Made by a program: the position numbers and the translations under genes. Under the pieces are notes generated by a model, which saw only the letters and a program-made list of their open reading frames with translations, was not told where the DNA came from and ran no database searches. 64,000 nt of DNA, from positions 33,034 through 97,033 of the forward strand of contig JAILGF010000075.1 of the NCBI GenBank assembly GCA_024696945.1. Reading direction: 5' to 3'. This DNA comes from Lachnospiraceae bacterium (GTDB taxonomy: Bacteria > Bacillota > Clostridia > Lachnospirales > Lachnospiraceae). How positions within the stretch are numbered: position 1 is the stretch's first letter; every line of letters starts with the position of its first letter. Positions 48,611 through 58,646 of this stretch are shown here, piece by piece.

Positions 48611-48981
48611 AAAAGCCCAACAATAATCTATATTATCATAGCATACTTCTGTTTTTTTTTCAAGGAGGAGTTATAATTAAATTTATTTTGCCAATCCTTG
48701 ATGAAAATTTACTTAATCTGCAGCGTATAATAAATCGTTTAATGGTAATAAAGGGCTTTACAATGGCGGATTATATGCTTTTATAGGCCCTTGGTTAAGA
48801 TAATACATGGAAAAAACCGTGATAATTTTGCATAAACGTTGATATTTTAAGGAATAAATGGTTATATATTTTAAATGTATTAAATTGTACCAAAAATAAT
48901 AAAATGTATTTTATCTTATAAAAAATCCACAAAAAAGATCGGATAGGGTATAATTCATAGGGCAGTTTTTTAAAATTTCTA

Positions 48982-49010
48982 TTGACAAAATATAAAAAAA
49001 GTCTTAAAAT
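48982..49010 (+). promoter_or_regulatory. sigma-A-type promoter of sugar ABC operon
   Basis: TTGACA-17-TAAAAT. Confidence 0.6.
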
Positions 49011-49067
49011 GCTAGTAAAAGTTATAAATCGTTTTAGTCTAAGTTGTCCGGAAAGGTTGGATTTATC

Positions 49068-50021
49068 ATGGGAAAAGCAAAGAAAGAAATGGACCTTTTG
49101 ACGGTATCAGCATTAAAAAAGAAAAGAAAAGGAAAGATAGAATTCCTTTACATACTTCCGTTTGTTCTGCTGGTAGCCGTATTTTCATACTACCCGTTAT
49201 GGGGCTGGATATATGCTTTCTTTGATTATAAACCGCCGGCTCCTTTGGAAATGAAAAATTTTGTGGGACTTAAGTGGTTCAAGTACATGATAGATGATCC
49301 CGTTAAGGTTAAGGAAGTCCTGGGAGTTATCAGAAATACTTTTGCAATGAGCGGTATAAGCTTGCTGTTCTCATGGTTCCCGATGATCTTTGCGGTATTC
49401 CTTAATGAGATCAAATGTGTACCCTTTAAGAAGTTCGTACAGACTGTTACAACCCTGCCGAACTTCATAAGCTGGATATTGGTATATTCGGTAGCATTTT
49501 CGGTTCTTTCGAGTACCGGTGCCGTAAACCAGATCCTTCAGAGTTTAGGAGTATTAGACAAACCCAAGCTTTTCCTTCAGTCTTCGGATCACGTTTATTT
49601 TACCCAGTGGCTATGGCTTACCTGGAAGAACGCCGGATGGGCAGCTATCATGTATATTGCGGCCATTACCGGTATAGATGAAGAATTAAATGAGGCGGCC
49701 AGGATCGACGGTGCGTCGCGAATGCAGATCATACGGCATATCACACTCCCGAGTATCCTTCCTACCTATTTTGTGCTTTTGATGCTGAACATCGCGAATT
49801 TCCTGTCAAACGGAATGGAGCAGTACCTGATGTTCTATAACGCATTCAATAAGGAAAGGATCCGAGTTCTGGATCTGTATGTTTACCAGTTGGCGTTTGG
49901 CGGTACAGGACTATATTCATTGTCTACTGCTATCAGTATTCTTAAGAGCGTGGTAAGTGTGACACTTCTTGCAGTTACAAATAAGGTGTCAAAACTTATC
50001 AGAGGCGAAGGATTTATTTAA
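49068..50021 (+). CDS. LplB-like carbohydrate ABC transporter permease
   Basis: EAA loop 'ELNEAARIDGASRMQIIRHITLPSILPTY'; ORF extends to 49044 but ATG 49068 has RBS. Confidence 0.93.
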   Translation: MGKAKKEMDLLTVSALKKKRKGKIEFLYILPFVLLVAVFSYYPLWGWIYAFFDYKPPAPLEMKNFVGLKWFKYMIDDPVKVKEVLGVIRNTFAMSGISLLFSWFPMIFAVFLNEIKCVPFKKFVQTVTTLPNFISWILVYSVAFSVLSSTGAVNQILQSLGVLDKPKLFLQSSDHVYFTQWLWLTWKNAGWAAIMYIAAITGIDEELNEAARIDGASRMQIIRHITLPSILPTYFVLLMLNIANFLSNGMEQYLMFYNAFNKERIRVLDLYVYQLAFGGTGLYSLSTAISILKSVVSVTLLAVTNKVSKLIRGEGFI

Positions 50022-50062
50022 TGCACGGCTTATGGAATAAGCCGCGCAGTCAGTCTGCGTGA

Positions 50063-50104
50063 TATGTCCGGTTTCGAAGAAACCGAGACCGGTAACGCAG
50101 CAGT
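50063..50104 (+). ncRNA. Candidate hairpin element TATGTCCG...GGTAACGnAGCAGT, copy A
   Basis: TATGTC-CGGTTTC-GAA-GAAACCG-AGACCGGTAACGCAGCAGT; matches 56477-56519 outside a covarying stem. Confidence 0.5.
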
Positions 50105-50161
50105 TAAATAATTGAAAACCCGTAACGGAGTGGAGGGTTTTCTACATTAGGAGAGAATACT

Positions 50162-51178
50162 ATGGCAGACAATAATATGATACAGGAGCCCGTCATGCAT
50201 ATCGATGATGATGCTCCGAAGAAAAAAGAACTGTCCGAGAGACAGCTTGAAAAATTAGCCGCAAAGCGTAAAGGACCAAAATATAAAACCAGTCTTGGTG
50301 ACAAGCTTATCAGTGTTATTACCTATATAGTATATTCGTTCTTTGCATTTGTGTGCGTATACCCGGTATATTATATTTTTATCAACACCATAAGCAGCAA
50401 TGATTTAAGCCAACGTGGAAAGATACTGTTTTACCCGCAGGAGGTACATTTTAATAACTACAAACAGGTTATGAAATTGCCCGGCCTGTTACATGCTTTT
50501 GAGATATCACTTTTAAGAACAGTTATCGGAACGATATTCACAGTTATAACAGCAGCTTTCCTTGGGTATATGTTTACCAGAGAGACTCTGTGGAAGAAAA
50601 AGCTCTGGTACCGCTTTATCGTTGCAACAATGTACTTTAATGCCGGTATTATTCCTTGGTACCTGACAATGAATAATCTGGGCCTGATCAATAATTTCTG
50701 GGTATATATACTGCCCATGATGGTTCAGCCGTTCTACATCGTACTGTGCAAGACCTTCGTTGAGAGTGTTCCCAAGGAACTTCAGGAGGCAGCGGAGATA
50801 GACGGAGCCGGAACATTAAGGATTTTCTGGAGCATTATACGACCGGTTATAAAGCCCATTCTTGCTACTATAGCAGTTTTCGCGGCAGTAAACCAGTGGA
50901 ATGCTTTCCAGGATACACTGCTTCTTGTTACAGACGACAAGCTGCATACCTTACAGTATAAGCTATGGAATTACATCAATTCCGCAAGCTCACTAAAAGC
51001 CGCTATAAGCAGTGTGGGAAGCTCGGCATCCGCACAGCAGGCACTTGCCCAATCGGCAACCACAACCTCGGTACGTATGACGGTTACCATAATAGTTATC
51101 ACACCTATCATATTGGTATATCCGTTCTTCCAGAGGTACTTTACAAAGGGTATTATGATCGGAGCGGTTAAAGGCTGA
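50162..51178 (+). CDS. LplC/YtcP-like carbohydrate ABC transporter permease
   Basis: 'ELQEAAEIDGAGTLRIFWSIIRPVIKPILATIAVF' EAA loop. Confidence 0.93.
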   Translation: MADNNMIQEPVMHIDDDAPKKKELSERQLEKLAAKRKGPKYKTSLGDKLISVITYIVYSFFAFVCVYPVYYIFINTISSNDLSQRGKILFYPQEVHFNNYKQVMKLPGLLHAFEISLLRTVIGTIFTVITAAFLGYMFTRETLWKKKLWYRFIVATMYFNAGIIPWYLTMNNLGLINNFWVYILPMMVQPFYIVLCKTFVESVPKELQEAAEIDGAGTLRIFWSIIRPVIKPILATIAVFAAVNQWNAFQDTLLLVTDDKLHTLQYKLWNYINSASSLKAAISSVGSSASAQQALAQSATTTSVRMTVTIIVITPIILVYPFFQRYFTKGIMIGAVKG

Positions 51179-51235
51179 CGATTATTTACCATATAACCTG
51201 TAGCAATAGCTACACACATTTTATAGGAGGTATTT

Positions 51236-53044
51236 ATGAAAAAAGTAATTGCTTTGTTGCTGTCACTCGTTCTCGTGATCGGCTGTCTTTCAGCTTGTAC
51301 AAGTAACGATAACAATAATAACAGCACAAACACTCCCGGGACTGATTCTAACACAACAAACAACACCAACAACACTGATAACAATCAGACCCAGACAGAT
51401 CCCGGAACATCTACAACAGTAGATAATTCTTCATCCCAGAAGGAACTGCTTACTATCGAAATCTACGATAAGGCAGCTAACTATCAGGGAACACAGACAG
51501 GTTGGTTCGCTCAGGTTGTTAAAGAGAGATTTAACATCGAGCTCAACATCATCGCTCCTCAGGTAGCAGGTGATGCTATTTACCAGACCAGAGTATCAGC
51601 AGGTAACCTTGGCGACATCGTTATCCTTGACCAAAATGAGTTCACAGACTGCTTAGCACAGGGACTTATCAAGGATATCACAAATGAGTACAACAACACC
51701 AAGTACCTCAAGGAATTTGATGATCAGATCATGACATTCAACAACGGTATCCCCGGAAATACATCCGGAAAAGTATACGGCTTCCCTACAGAGATGACCA
51801 ATACTTCACCTAAGGATCGTTCAGAGGATACTATCTACTCAAGCCCTATGCTTCGTTGGGACCTTTATCAGGAGCTCGGCGCACCTGAGATCAAGGACCT
51901 TGACGGACTTCTTGATGTATTAAAGCAGATGAAAGACAAGCATCCTCAGACTGAAGACGGTCTTGACTGCTATCCTTTCGTTCTTTGGGGCGATTGGGAC
52001 AACAACGACAACATGCTCGGTATTGCTAACGTAGTTCAGCTTACTACCTGGTATGGTGACAAGATTAAGGAATCAGCTATCCTTCAGAAGGATGGAACAT
52101 TTACCCCCGTTACAGATAAGAACGGTTCTTACTACAAGATGCTTAAATTCCTCAACAAGGGCTACCAGATGGGCCTTGTAGATCCTGACTCAGCTACTGA
52201 GGACTGGAATATTGTTTGGGGTAAGATGTGTGCAGGTCAGATGTATCTTATGTGGTACAGCTGGCAGGTAGGCGCTTGGAACTCACAGGACAGAATTAAC
52301 AACGGTACAGCTTATATCTTCGTTCCCGTTATGGATCAGACATACTACGCAGATGCAGACGCTTACTACGGAAGCGGACGTATCTGGGGTGTAGGCAGCG
52401 GCGTTAAAGGCGAGAAGTACACCAGAATTATGGAATTCCTTGACTGGTATGCAAGCCCTGAGGCACTTCAGTTCCAGCATGCAGGAATCGAAGGCTTCAA
52501 CTATCGTAAACTTGCTAACGGCAAGTATGAGTCAATCCCTGAGAACGACAGTGCAGATGCAGAGAACAAGGAAATCACAGGTGTTCCTTACTCAGGCGGT
52601 TACAATGATGGTAACAACAAGATCAACCAGTGGATCGTTGGTGCTATTTCTACCAACCCTCTTACCGGTGAGTCATACGCTAAGTCATACTGGCAGAGCT
52701 ACAAGGATGCAACAAGCGGCAAGACCAAGCAGGAATGGGCTGCAAGATTTGGTGCATCTGAGCCTGTAGAGTGGATGAAGAAGAACGGCAAGCTCCTTGT
52801 TAGCCCTAACGTATCTATTACACTTCCTTCCGATACAGTTGATATCGAAGCTAAGCGTAGTCTGTGCAAGCAGGAGATCAAGGATTCTTCATGGCTTATG
52901 ATCTATGCAGAAGACGATGCTACATTTGATGCTCTTTGGGATAATATGGTTAGCAACCTTAACGCATATGGATTCCAGGATCTTTACGCATTCGACGTAG
53001 AGAGAGCTAAACTTGAGAAGGCAGCAAAGGACGCAGTTAAATAA
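51236..53044 (+). CDS. LplA-like extracellular solute-binding lipoprotein
   Basis: Lipobox LVIGCLSACTS, N/T-rich linker, solute-binding body. Confidence 0.93.
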   Translation: MKKVIALLLSLVLVIGCLSACTSNDNNNNSTNTPGTDSNTTNNTNNTDNNQTQTDPGTSTTVDNSSSQKELLTIEIYDKAANYQGTQTGWFAQVVKERFNIELNIIAPQVAGDAIYQTRVSAGNLGDIVILDQNEFTDCLAQGLIKDITNEYNNTKYLKEFDDQIMTFNNGIPGNTSGKVYGFPTEMTNTSPKDRSEDTIYSSPMLRWDLYQELGAPEIKDLDGLLDVLKQMKDKHPQTEDGLDCYPFVLWGDWDNNDNMLGIANVVQLTTWYGDKIKESAILQKDGTFTPVTDKNGSYYKMLKFLNKGYQMGLVDPDSATEDWNIVWGKMCAGQMYLMWYSWQVGAWNSQDRINNGTAYIFVPVMDQTYYADADAYYGSGRIWGVGSGVKGEKYTRIMEFLDWYASPEALQFQHAGIEGFNYRKLANGKYESIPENDSADAENKEITGVPYSGGYNDGNNKINQWIVGAISTNPLTGESYAKSYWQSYKDATSGKTKQEWAARFGASEPVEWMKKNGKLLVSPNVSITLPSDTVDIEAKRSLCKQEIKDSSWLMIYAEDDATFDALWDNMVSNLNAYGFQDLYAFDVERAKLEKAAKDAVK

Positions 53045-53066
53045 GTTTGTTTCACTCCTCATTTTT

Positions 53067-53105
53067 GCAGGGTCCCTTGATCTAATGGGGATCCTGCATT
53101 TTTCA
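53067..53105 (+). terminator. Rho-independent terminator
   Basis: GCAGGGTCCC...GGGGATCCTGC + ATTTTTC. Confidence 0.75.
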
Positions 53106-53213
53106 ATATAATACCGATGTATTACAAGATACTCTGTTGTTTTGATCGGATAATAAGGCATAATGTAAATAGAATAAGGATAGGTTGTAGTGTAAGAGAG
53201 GAAGGTAAGAGAA

Positions 53214-54269
53214 ATGGTCAGCTTGAAGGATATAGCAAAAATGTGTAATGTGTCTCCGAGTACGGTCTCAAATGTTCTTAACGGAAAGAGCAGCATGAGC
53301 GATCAGGTAAAGCAGCGCGTACTTGAGGCAGTAAGGGAGACAGGTTACCAGCCGAATTATTATGCCAGAAATATGAGGACCAACAAGTCCGGGACTATCG
53401 GAATTATAGTTGAGGATCTTTGCCAGTTCAGCTCACCCTTCATTGTGGAGATGATACTGGAATACCTTGAGCAGAAGGGGTACCGTCCGATCCTAATGAA
53501 CCTCAGAATGTATCATAAGCTGAAGAATACAAATATTGAGGACGAGGATACCCTCTGTTCGATCTTAGAGCCGGTCATCCAGCAGATGGATGCGGTTAAG
53601 GTCGAAGGCATTATATATGTGGCTGCTCACTGCAGGATGCTTAAAAAAGTACCGAAGCTTGTCAGCAAGATAAATAACAAGATAGTTTATACTTATGCGT
53701 ATGCCGATGCAAGAGAAAGCAAAAGCATAATAATCGACGATGAAACCGGTGCTAAGGATGTGATAGAATATATCATCTCTAAGGGACATAAGAAAATAGG
53801 CATCATTGCAGGTACTGCCGACAATTTCCATACCATAGCCCGTATAAAGGGCTGCCAGCAGGCATTGTTTAATGCCGGACTACTGTTTAACCCCGATCTT
53901 CTTCTGTACGGCGAGTGGGATATGAAGAGCGGCTATGAGCGTGCAAAGCAGCTCTTGGACAAGGGGATCACAGCTCTCTGGTGCATGAACGACCGTATGG
54001 CTTCGGGAGCATACGGAGCAGCAAGGGAGATGGGACTTGAGGTAGGAAAGGATATCTCGATAGTAGGATTTGATAACCATGAGCTGAGCCGAAGCCTTTA
54101 TCCTCAGCTTACCACCTTGGAGCTTCCGCTATACACGATCGGATACTGCGCAGCACAGGCACTGGTCGAGGAATTAAATAATTCCGATAAGGAAAACAGC
54201 GACATTCAGCCCATGAAATGCAAGGGAAGACTTATAGTCAGAGACTCCGTGTGTGATTTGACAAAATAA
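53214..54269 (+). CDS. LacI-family transcriptional regulator
   Basis: 'VSLKDIAKMCNVSPSTVSNVLNGKSSMSDQVKQRVLEAVRETGYQPNYYARNM'. Confidence 0.97.
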   Translation: MVSLKDIAKMCNVSPSTVSNVLNGKSSMSDQVKQRVLEAVRETGYQPNYYARNMRTNKSGTIGIIVEDLCQFSSPFIVEMILEYLEQKGYRPILMNLRMYHKLKNTNIEDEDTLCSILEPVIQQMDAVKVEGIIYVAAHCRMLKKVPKLVSKINNKIVYTYAYADARESKSIIIDDETGAKDVIEYIISKGHKKIGIIAGTADNFHTIARIKGCQQALFNAGLLFNPDLLLYGEWDMKSGYERAKQLLDKGITALWCMNDRMASGAYGAAREMGLEVGKDISIVGFDNHELSRSLYPQLTTLELPLYTIGYCAAQALVEELNNSDKENSDIQPMKCKGRLIVRDSVCDLTK

Positions 54270-54286
54270 GAAAATTTTAGTATAAT
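54258..54286 (+). promoter_or_regulatory. Perfect consensus sigma-A promoter
   Basis: TTGACA (54258-54263), exactly 17 bp, TATAAT (54281-54286). Confidence 0.85.
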
Positions 54287-54288
54287 GT

Positions 54289-54328
54289 GATACGGTTGTG
54301 GATTACTCGAACCGTATCATTTTTTTTA
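54289..54328 (+). terminator. Rho-independent terminator of lacI gene
   Basis: GATACGGTT...AACCGTATC + A + T8. Confidence 0.85.
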
Positions 54329-54356
54329 CTGCAGATAAGAATTTTACGGAGTATAT

Positions 54357-56411
54357 ATGCTTAAAAACAAAAAGATCAGGCCATTTATGAGATTTATTCT
54401 TGCATGGCCTTTGTATATGGTCATCCTGCTTATCATAATGAACGTTTACGTTTATTTTTTGGATGTTAACGCAGGAAAGATCGTAACCGTATTTGTCCTG
54501 GTGTATATTGCAGGAGTTGTGGTAATAGTCCTGCTAAAGCGCGGACAGATTAACGAGCAGCTGGCAAAGTTCGGTGCAAACTTTGGACAGGTACAGAAGA
54601 TCCTGATAAAGGAAATGGGAGTACCGTATGCGCTCCTTGACAGCGACGGAAGACTATTGTCAGCGAACAATGAATTCACTGAACTATGTAAGGATAAGAT
54701 CAGACTTAAGGTAAATATCGGACAGATATTTACCGAACTTACCAAAAACACCCTTCCGGTCGATAATGATGTTTCTGTGGTACATGTATCGCTGGATGAA
54801 AAGCGATTCCGTGCAGAACTGAAGAACATTTATGTGGATGATGCCGATTGGAATGAAGAAAAAAAGAGCATTGTCGAGAGCCAGGAAAACGTTCTGATTT
54901 CTGTTTTCTTCTATGATGAGACGGAAATCCTCGAACTGCAGAAATATTTAAAGGATAGACAATTAGTTGTAGCGCTCCTTTATATCGATAACTATGAAGA
55001 GGCTTTGGAGAGCATCGACGAGGTAAGACGTTCCCTCTTAAGCGCTCTGATAGACAGAAAGATAAACAAATATTTCCAGGATTATTCAGCACTGCTTAAA
55101 AAGATAGAGAAGGATAAATACCTTATTGTTTTCCAGAACAAGTTCCTTGAGGAACTGAAAACCGGAAGATTTTCAATCCTTGATGAAATACGTGACGTCA
55201 ATATCGGAAACGAAATGGCAGTCACCATAAGTATGGGAATAGGAACCGGAATAGATTCTTATACCGACAGCTATGAAGCAGCCCACGCAGCCATCGATCT
55301 TGCGCTTGGCCGCGGCGGAGACCAGGTAGTCATAAAGGATAAAACCGATTTCCTGTATTACGGCGGAAAGAGCGCCTCTGTGGGCAAGAGTACCAGAGTT
55401 AAAGCCAGAGTTAAGGCTCAGTCCTTCAGAGAGATCGTTGAAGAAAAAGAGAAGGTTATCATCATGGGGCATTCTATGCCTGATGCGGATGCTTTCGGTG
55501 CTGCAGTCGGTGTATACAGGATTGTACGCGATCTCGGGAAAAAAGCATTTATCATTCTTAACAACGTAACCGATTCTATTTCAATAATTGTCGACAGATT
55601 CAAGACTGACCAGAATTCGGCGGAATATGCCGATATGATCATCAGTTCCGATCAGGCCATGCAGATGTATGATGACACTACGGTTCTTGTTATCGTGGAC
55701 GTAAACAGGGCAAATTATACGGAGTGTCCCGAACTGCTTGATATGGCTAAGACAAAGGTGCTTTTCGACCATCACCGTCAGACCTCGGATTCTATAAATG
55801 ACGCAGTTCTTTCTTATATAGAACCGTATGTTTCGTCTGCCTGTGAGATGGTAGCCGAAATGCTCCAATATGTCGGTGACGGTATTAAACTGAGGAGTGT
55901 CGAAGCGGAAGCTATGTATTCCGGAATCATGATAGATACAAATAACTTCCTGACCAAGACAGGTGTCAGAACATTTGAGGCAGCAGCTTTCCTTAAAAGA
56001 TGCGGAGCGGATGTTACACGTATCAGAAAAGCCTTCCGTACCGATATGGATGAGTATATTGCCAAGGCACGTGCGGTTGCCACATCAGAGGTATATCTTG
56101 AAGGCTTCGTGCTGGCTGACTGTGCACCCGAATCGGTCGGATCGCCCACAGTTCTCGGAGCACAGGTTGCAAATGAGCTGATGGATATAAGCGGAATAAA
56201 GGCCAGCTTTGTATTCACCGAATACAATAACCAGATCTATATCAGCGCCCGTTCGATCGACGAAGTAAATGTACAGGTTGTTATGGAAAAGCTTGGCGGC
56301 GGCGGCCACATGAGTGTAGCCGGTGCTCAGCTCTCCGGCTGTACCAGGGAAGAAGCAAAGAAGAGAGTGCGTGAAGTATTAAAAGAAATGGTAGATAATA
56401 ATGAAATCTGA
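54357..56411 (+). CDS. gdpP: GdpP-type c-di-AMP phosphodiesterase (TM-PAS-degenerate GGDEF-DHH/DHHA1)
   Basis: 'IIMGHSMPDADAFGAAVGVYR', 'VLFDHHRQTSDSI', 'GGGGHMSVAGAQL'; upstream of rplI-dnaB. Confidence 0.95.
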   Translation: MLKNKKIRPFMRFILAWPLYMVILLIIMNVYVYFLDVNAGKIVTVFVLVYIAGVVVIVLLKRGQINEQLAKFGANFGQVQKILIKEMGVPYALLDSDGRLLSANNEFTELCKDKIRLKVNIGQIFTELTKNTLPVDNDVSVVHVSLDEKRFRAELKNIYVDDADWNEEKKSIVESQENVLISVFFYDETEILELQKYLKDRQLVVALLYIDNYEEALESIDEVRRSLLSALIDRKINKYFQDYSALLKKIEKDKYLIVFQNKFLEELKTGRFSILDEIRDVNIGNEMAVTISMGIGTGIDSYTDSYEAAHAAIDLALGRGGDQVVIKDKTDFLYYGGKSASVGKSTRVKARVKAQSFREIVEEKEKVIIMGHSMPDADAFGAAVGVYRIVRDLGKKAFIILNNVTDSISIIVDRFKTDQNSAEYADMIISSDQAMQMYDDTTVLVIVDVNRANYTECPELLDMAKTKVLFDHHRQTSDSINDAVLSYIEPYVSSACEMVAEMLQYVGDGIKLRSVEAEAMYSGIMIDTNNFLTKTGVRTFEAAAFLKRCGADVTRIRKAFRTDMDEYIAKARAVATSEVYLEGFVLADCAPESVGSPTVLGAQVANELMDISGIKASFVFTEYNNQIYISARSIDEVNVQVVMEKLGGGGHMSVAGAQLSGCTREEAKKRVREVLKEMVDNNEI

Positions 56412-56414
56412 TAT

Positions 56415-56452
56415 GTCATAAGGTGTCACCGAAGGTGACGGAACCTTGTGAC
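56415..56452 (+). ncRNA. Candidate structured RNA/repeat element, copy 2
   Basis: GTCATAAGG-T-GTCACC-GAA-GGTGAC-GGAA-CCTTGTGAC. Confidence 0.5.
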
Positions 56453-56476
56453 GCGGGCCCAAGGAGGAGCTTGCTG

Positions 56477-56519
56477 TATGTCCGTTCCCGTTAGGGAACG
56501 AGACTGGTAACGAAGCAGT
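56477..56519 (+). ncRNA. Candidate hairpin element TATGTCCG...GGTAACGnAGCAGT, copy B
   Basis: TATGTC-CGTTCCC-GTTA-GGGAACG-AGACTGGTAACGAAGCAGT. Confidence 0.5.
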
Positions 56520-56589
56520 GGGAAGATGCCTTAGGTCGCAGGTCCATCCCGAAGGGATGAGGTATTTTAAAGAAAGAGGTACATACACA

Positions 56590-57036
56590 ATGCAAGTAAT
56601 TTTATTACAGGACGTAAATAAATTAGGTAAGAAGGGTGATGTCGTTAAGGTAAATGACGGCTATGCCAGAAACTTTATTTTGCCCAAGAAGCTTGGTGTC
56701 GAGGCTACCGATAAGAACCTCAAGGATCTTGCTATACAGAAGGCAGAAGAAGAGAAGAGACAGCAGGAGATATATCAGGAAGCCATAGTACTCGGCGAAG
56801 AACTTAAGAAGAAGAACGTAAAGCTCTCTATTAAGGGCGGAGAAGGCGGAAAAACCTTTGGCTCCATAACTGCTAAAGAAATCGCATCAGGCTTGCAGGA
56901 ACAGACCGGTATTGAAATAGATAAGAAGAAACTTGTTCTTGCCGATCCGATAAAGAGTGCGGGCTCATATAAAGTAGGTGTAAAGCTTCACCCTAAGGTT
57001 ACAGTAGATCTGAAGGTGGATGTTGAGCTGACCTGA
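56590..57036 (+). CDS. rplI: 50S ribosomal protein L9
   Basis: 'MQVILLQDVNKLGKKGDVVKVNDGYARNFILPKKLGVEA'; ATG 56590. Confidence 0.97.
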   Translation: MQVILLQDVNKLGKKGDVVKVNDGYARNFILPKKLGVEATDKNLKDLAIQKAEEEKRQQEIYQEAIVLGEELKKKNVKLSIKGGEGGKTFGSITAKEIASGLQEQTGIEIDKKKLVLADPIKSAGSYKVGVKLHPKVTVDLKVDVELT

Positions 57037-57070
57037 TAAACAGCCGGAAACTTTATACTATAATCAATCG

Positions 57071-57112
57071 GACGGAATCTGTTTTCAAATCCGGAAAGCA
57101 GATCCGTCTTGT
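57071..57112 (+). terminator. Probable terminator after rplI
   Basis: GACGGAATCTG...CAGATCCGTC + T-rich. Confidence 0.5.
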
Positions 57113-57163
57113 GTTTCATTTACAGAGTATTATATATAGGAAGAAACACGATCAGGGGGATAC

Positions 57164-58495
57164 ATGGAAGAAAATGTTATAAAAAGAACACAGCCAAATG
57201 ATGCTATGGCAGAGCAGGCGGTTGTCGGGGCAATGATAAATGACAACGAAGTCATACCTGTTGCTGCGGAGCTGGTTTCACCAGAGGATTTTTACCAGCC
57301 CAGGTATGCAAGGCTTTTTGATACGATAGTCAGGATGAACGAGGAAAGCCTGCCGGTGGATATCCTGACACTGAGCGATAAACTGAGGGAACTCGGAGTA
57401 CCTGAGGATGAATCAGATATTAAGAACCTAAGAAGTCTGACACAATCCGTTCCCACATCGGCGAATATCAAGTATTATGCAAAGATCGTATCAAAGAAAG
57501 CAACCTTAAGGAAGCTCATAAAGGCAGCCGATGAGATCGCAAACGAGTGTTATGACGACGGTTCGACCGTTGAAAGTATATTGGAGAATAGCGAGAAGCT
57601 GATATACGACATATCCCAGAAGCGCAGAAGCAATGATTACGTCAGTATAAAGGATACGGTAATGCAGGTCCTGATAACTATCGAAGCTGCTTCAAAGAAA
57701 CAGGGAGCGGTTACCGGAATCCCTACCGGATATTATGACCTTGATTACAAAACCGCAGGCTTTCATGAATCAGACTTGCTGCTTTTAGCTGCACGTCCTT
57801 CCATGGGAAAGACGGCACTGGCTCTAAATATCGCGGAACATGTCATTTTAAAGGAAAGAGTTCCTACCGTCTTTTTTAGCTTGGAAATGTCAAGGGAACA
57901 GCTGGTTAATCGTCTTATATCCATGAATTCGAGAGTAAACGCACAGGCAATCCGTACGGGAACTCTGAAGCCTGATGAATGGGGAAAGCTCGTACAGAGC
58001 GCAAGGGAACTTGGCGAATCAACACTTATAATAGATGACACTCCCGGAATATCCGTCAGGGAAATGAGGTCAAAATGCAGAAAACTGAAGATGGATAAGG
58101 GACTTGGTTTTATAATAATCGACTATCTTCAGCTTATGACAGCCGGTGGACGTGCTTCGGAATCAAGACAGCAGGAGATTTCGGAAATATCAAGATCCTT
58201 AAAGGCACTGGCAAGGGAAATAAAATGTCCGGTGCTTGCACTTTCGCAGCTCTCACGTGATGTAGAGAAGAGGGACAACAAGAGACCTCAGCTTTCGGAC
58301 CTGAGAGAGTCGGGAGCCATAGAACAGGATGCCGATGTAGTAATGTTCATCTACAGGGACGAATATTACAACAAGGAATCCGAGGAAAAAGGCGTTGCCG
58401 AGATTATTATAGGCAAACAGCGTAACGGTCCCACCGGCACCATAAAGCTCGGTGCGCAGCTCGAATTCTCGCGCTTTGTAAATCTGGCAAAATAA
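57164..58495 (+). CDS. dnaB: Replicative DNA helicase
   Basis: 'PNDAMAEQAVVGAMINDNE...LLLLAARPSMGKTALALNIAEH...DYLQLM'. Confidence 0.98.
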   Translation: MEENVIKRTQPNDAMAEQAVVGAMINDNEVIPVAAELVSPEDFYQPRYARLFDTIVRMNEESLPVDILTLSDKLRELGVPEDESDIKNLRSLTQSVPTSANIKYYAKIVSKKATLRKLIKAADEIANECYDDGSTVESILENSEKLIYDISQKRRSNDYVSIKDTVMQVLITIEAASKKQGAVTGIPTGYYDLDYKTAGFHESDLLLLAARPSMGKTALALNIAEHVILKERVPTVFFSLEMSREQLVNRLISMNSRVNAQAIRTGTLKPDEWGKLVQSARELGESTLIIDDTPGISVREMRSKCRKLKMDKGLGFIIIDYLQLMTAGGRASESRQQEISEISRSLKALAREIKCPVLALSQLSRDVEKRDNKRPQLSDLRESGAIEQDADVVMFIYRDEYYNKESEEKGVAEIIIGKQRNGPTGTIKLGAQLEFSRFVNLAK

Positions 58496-58497
58496 TT

Positions 58498-58534
58498 AAA
58501 CGGATCTTCGGTCAATACGGAGATCCGTTTTTTC
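58498..58534 (+). terminator. Rho-independent terminator after dnaB
   Basis: AAACGGATCT...AGATCCGTTTTTT. Confidence 0.88.
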
Positions 58535-58554
58535 TAACAATTATGTTAGAGTGC

Positions 58555-58583
58555 TTGTAATTTATCAAATTTCTCTATATACT
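58555..58583 (+). promoter_or_regulatory. Promoter of RiPP-like cluster
   Basis: TTGTAA, 17-bp spacer, TATACT. Confidence 0.55.
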
Positions 58584-58646
58584 AAAAAATGGTCACTTAT
58601 AAATACCGATTTATACAACTTTATCATATAAAATCAGGGAGAACCC

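Noticed and set aside
48553-48786. 77-aa ORF upstream of the sugar ABC operon
   Set aside because: Begins antisense inside the first atp gene and has no family resemblance; a shorter internal start is possible but unsupported.
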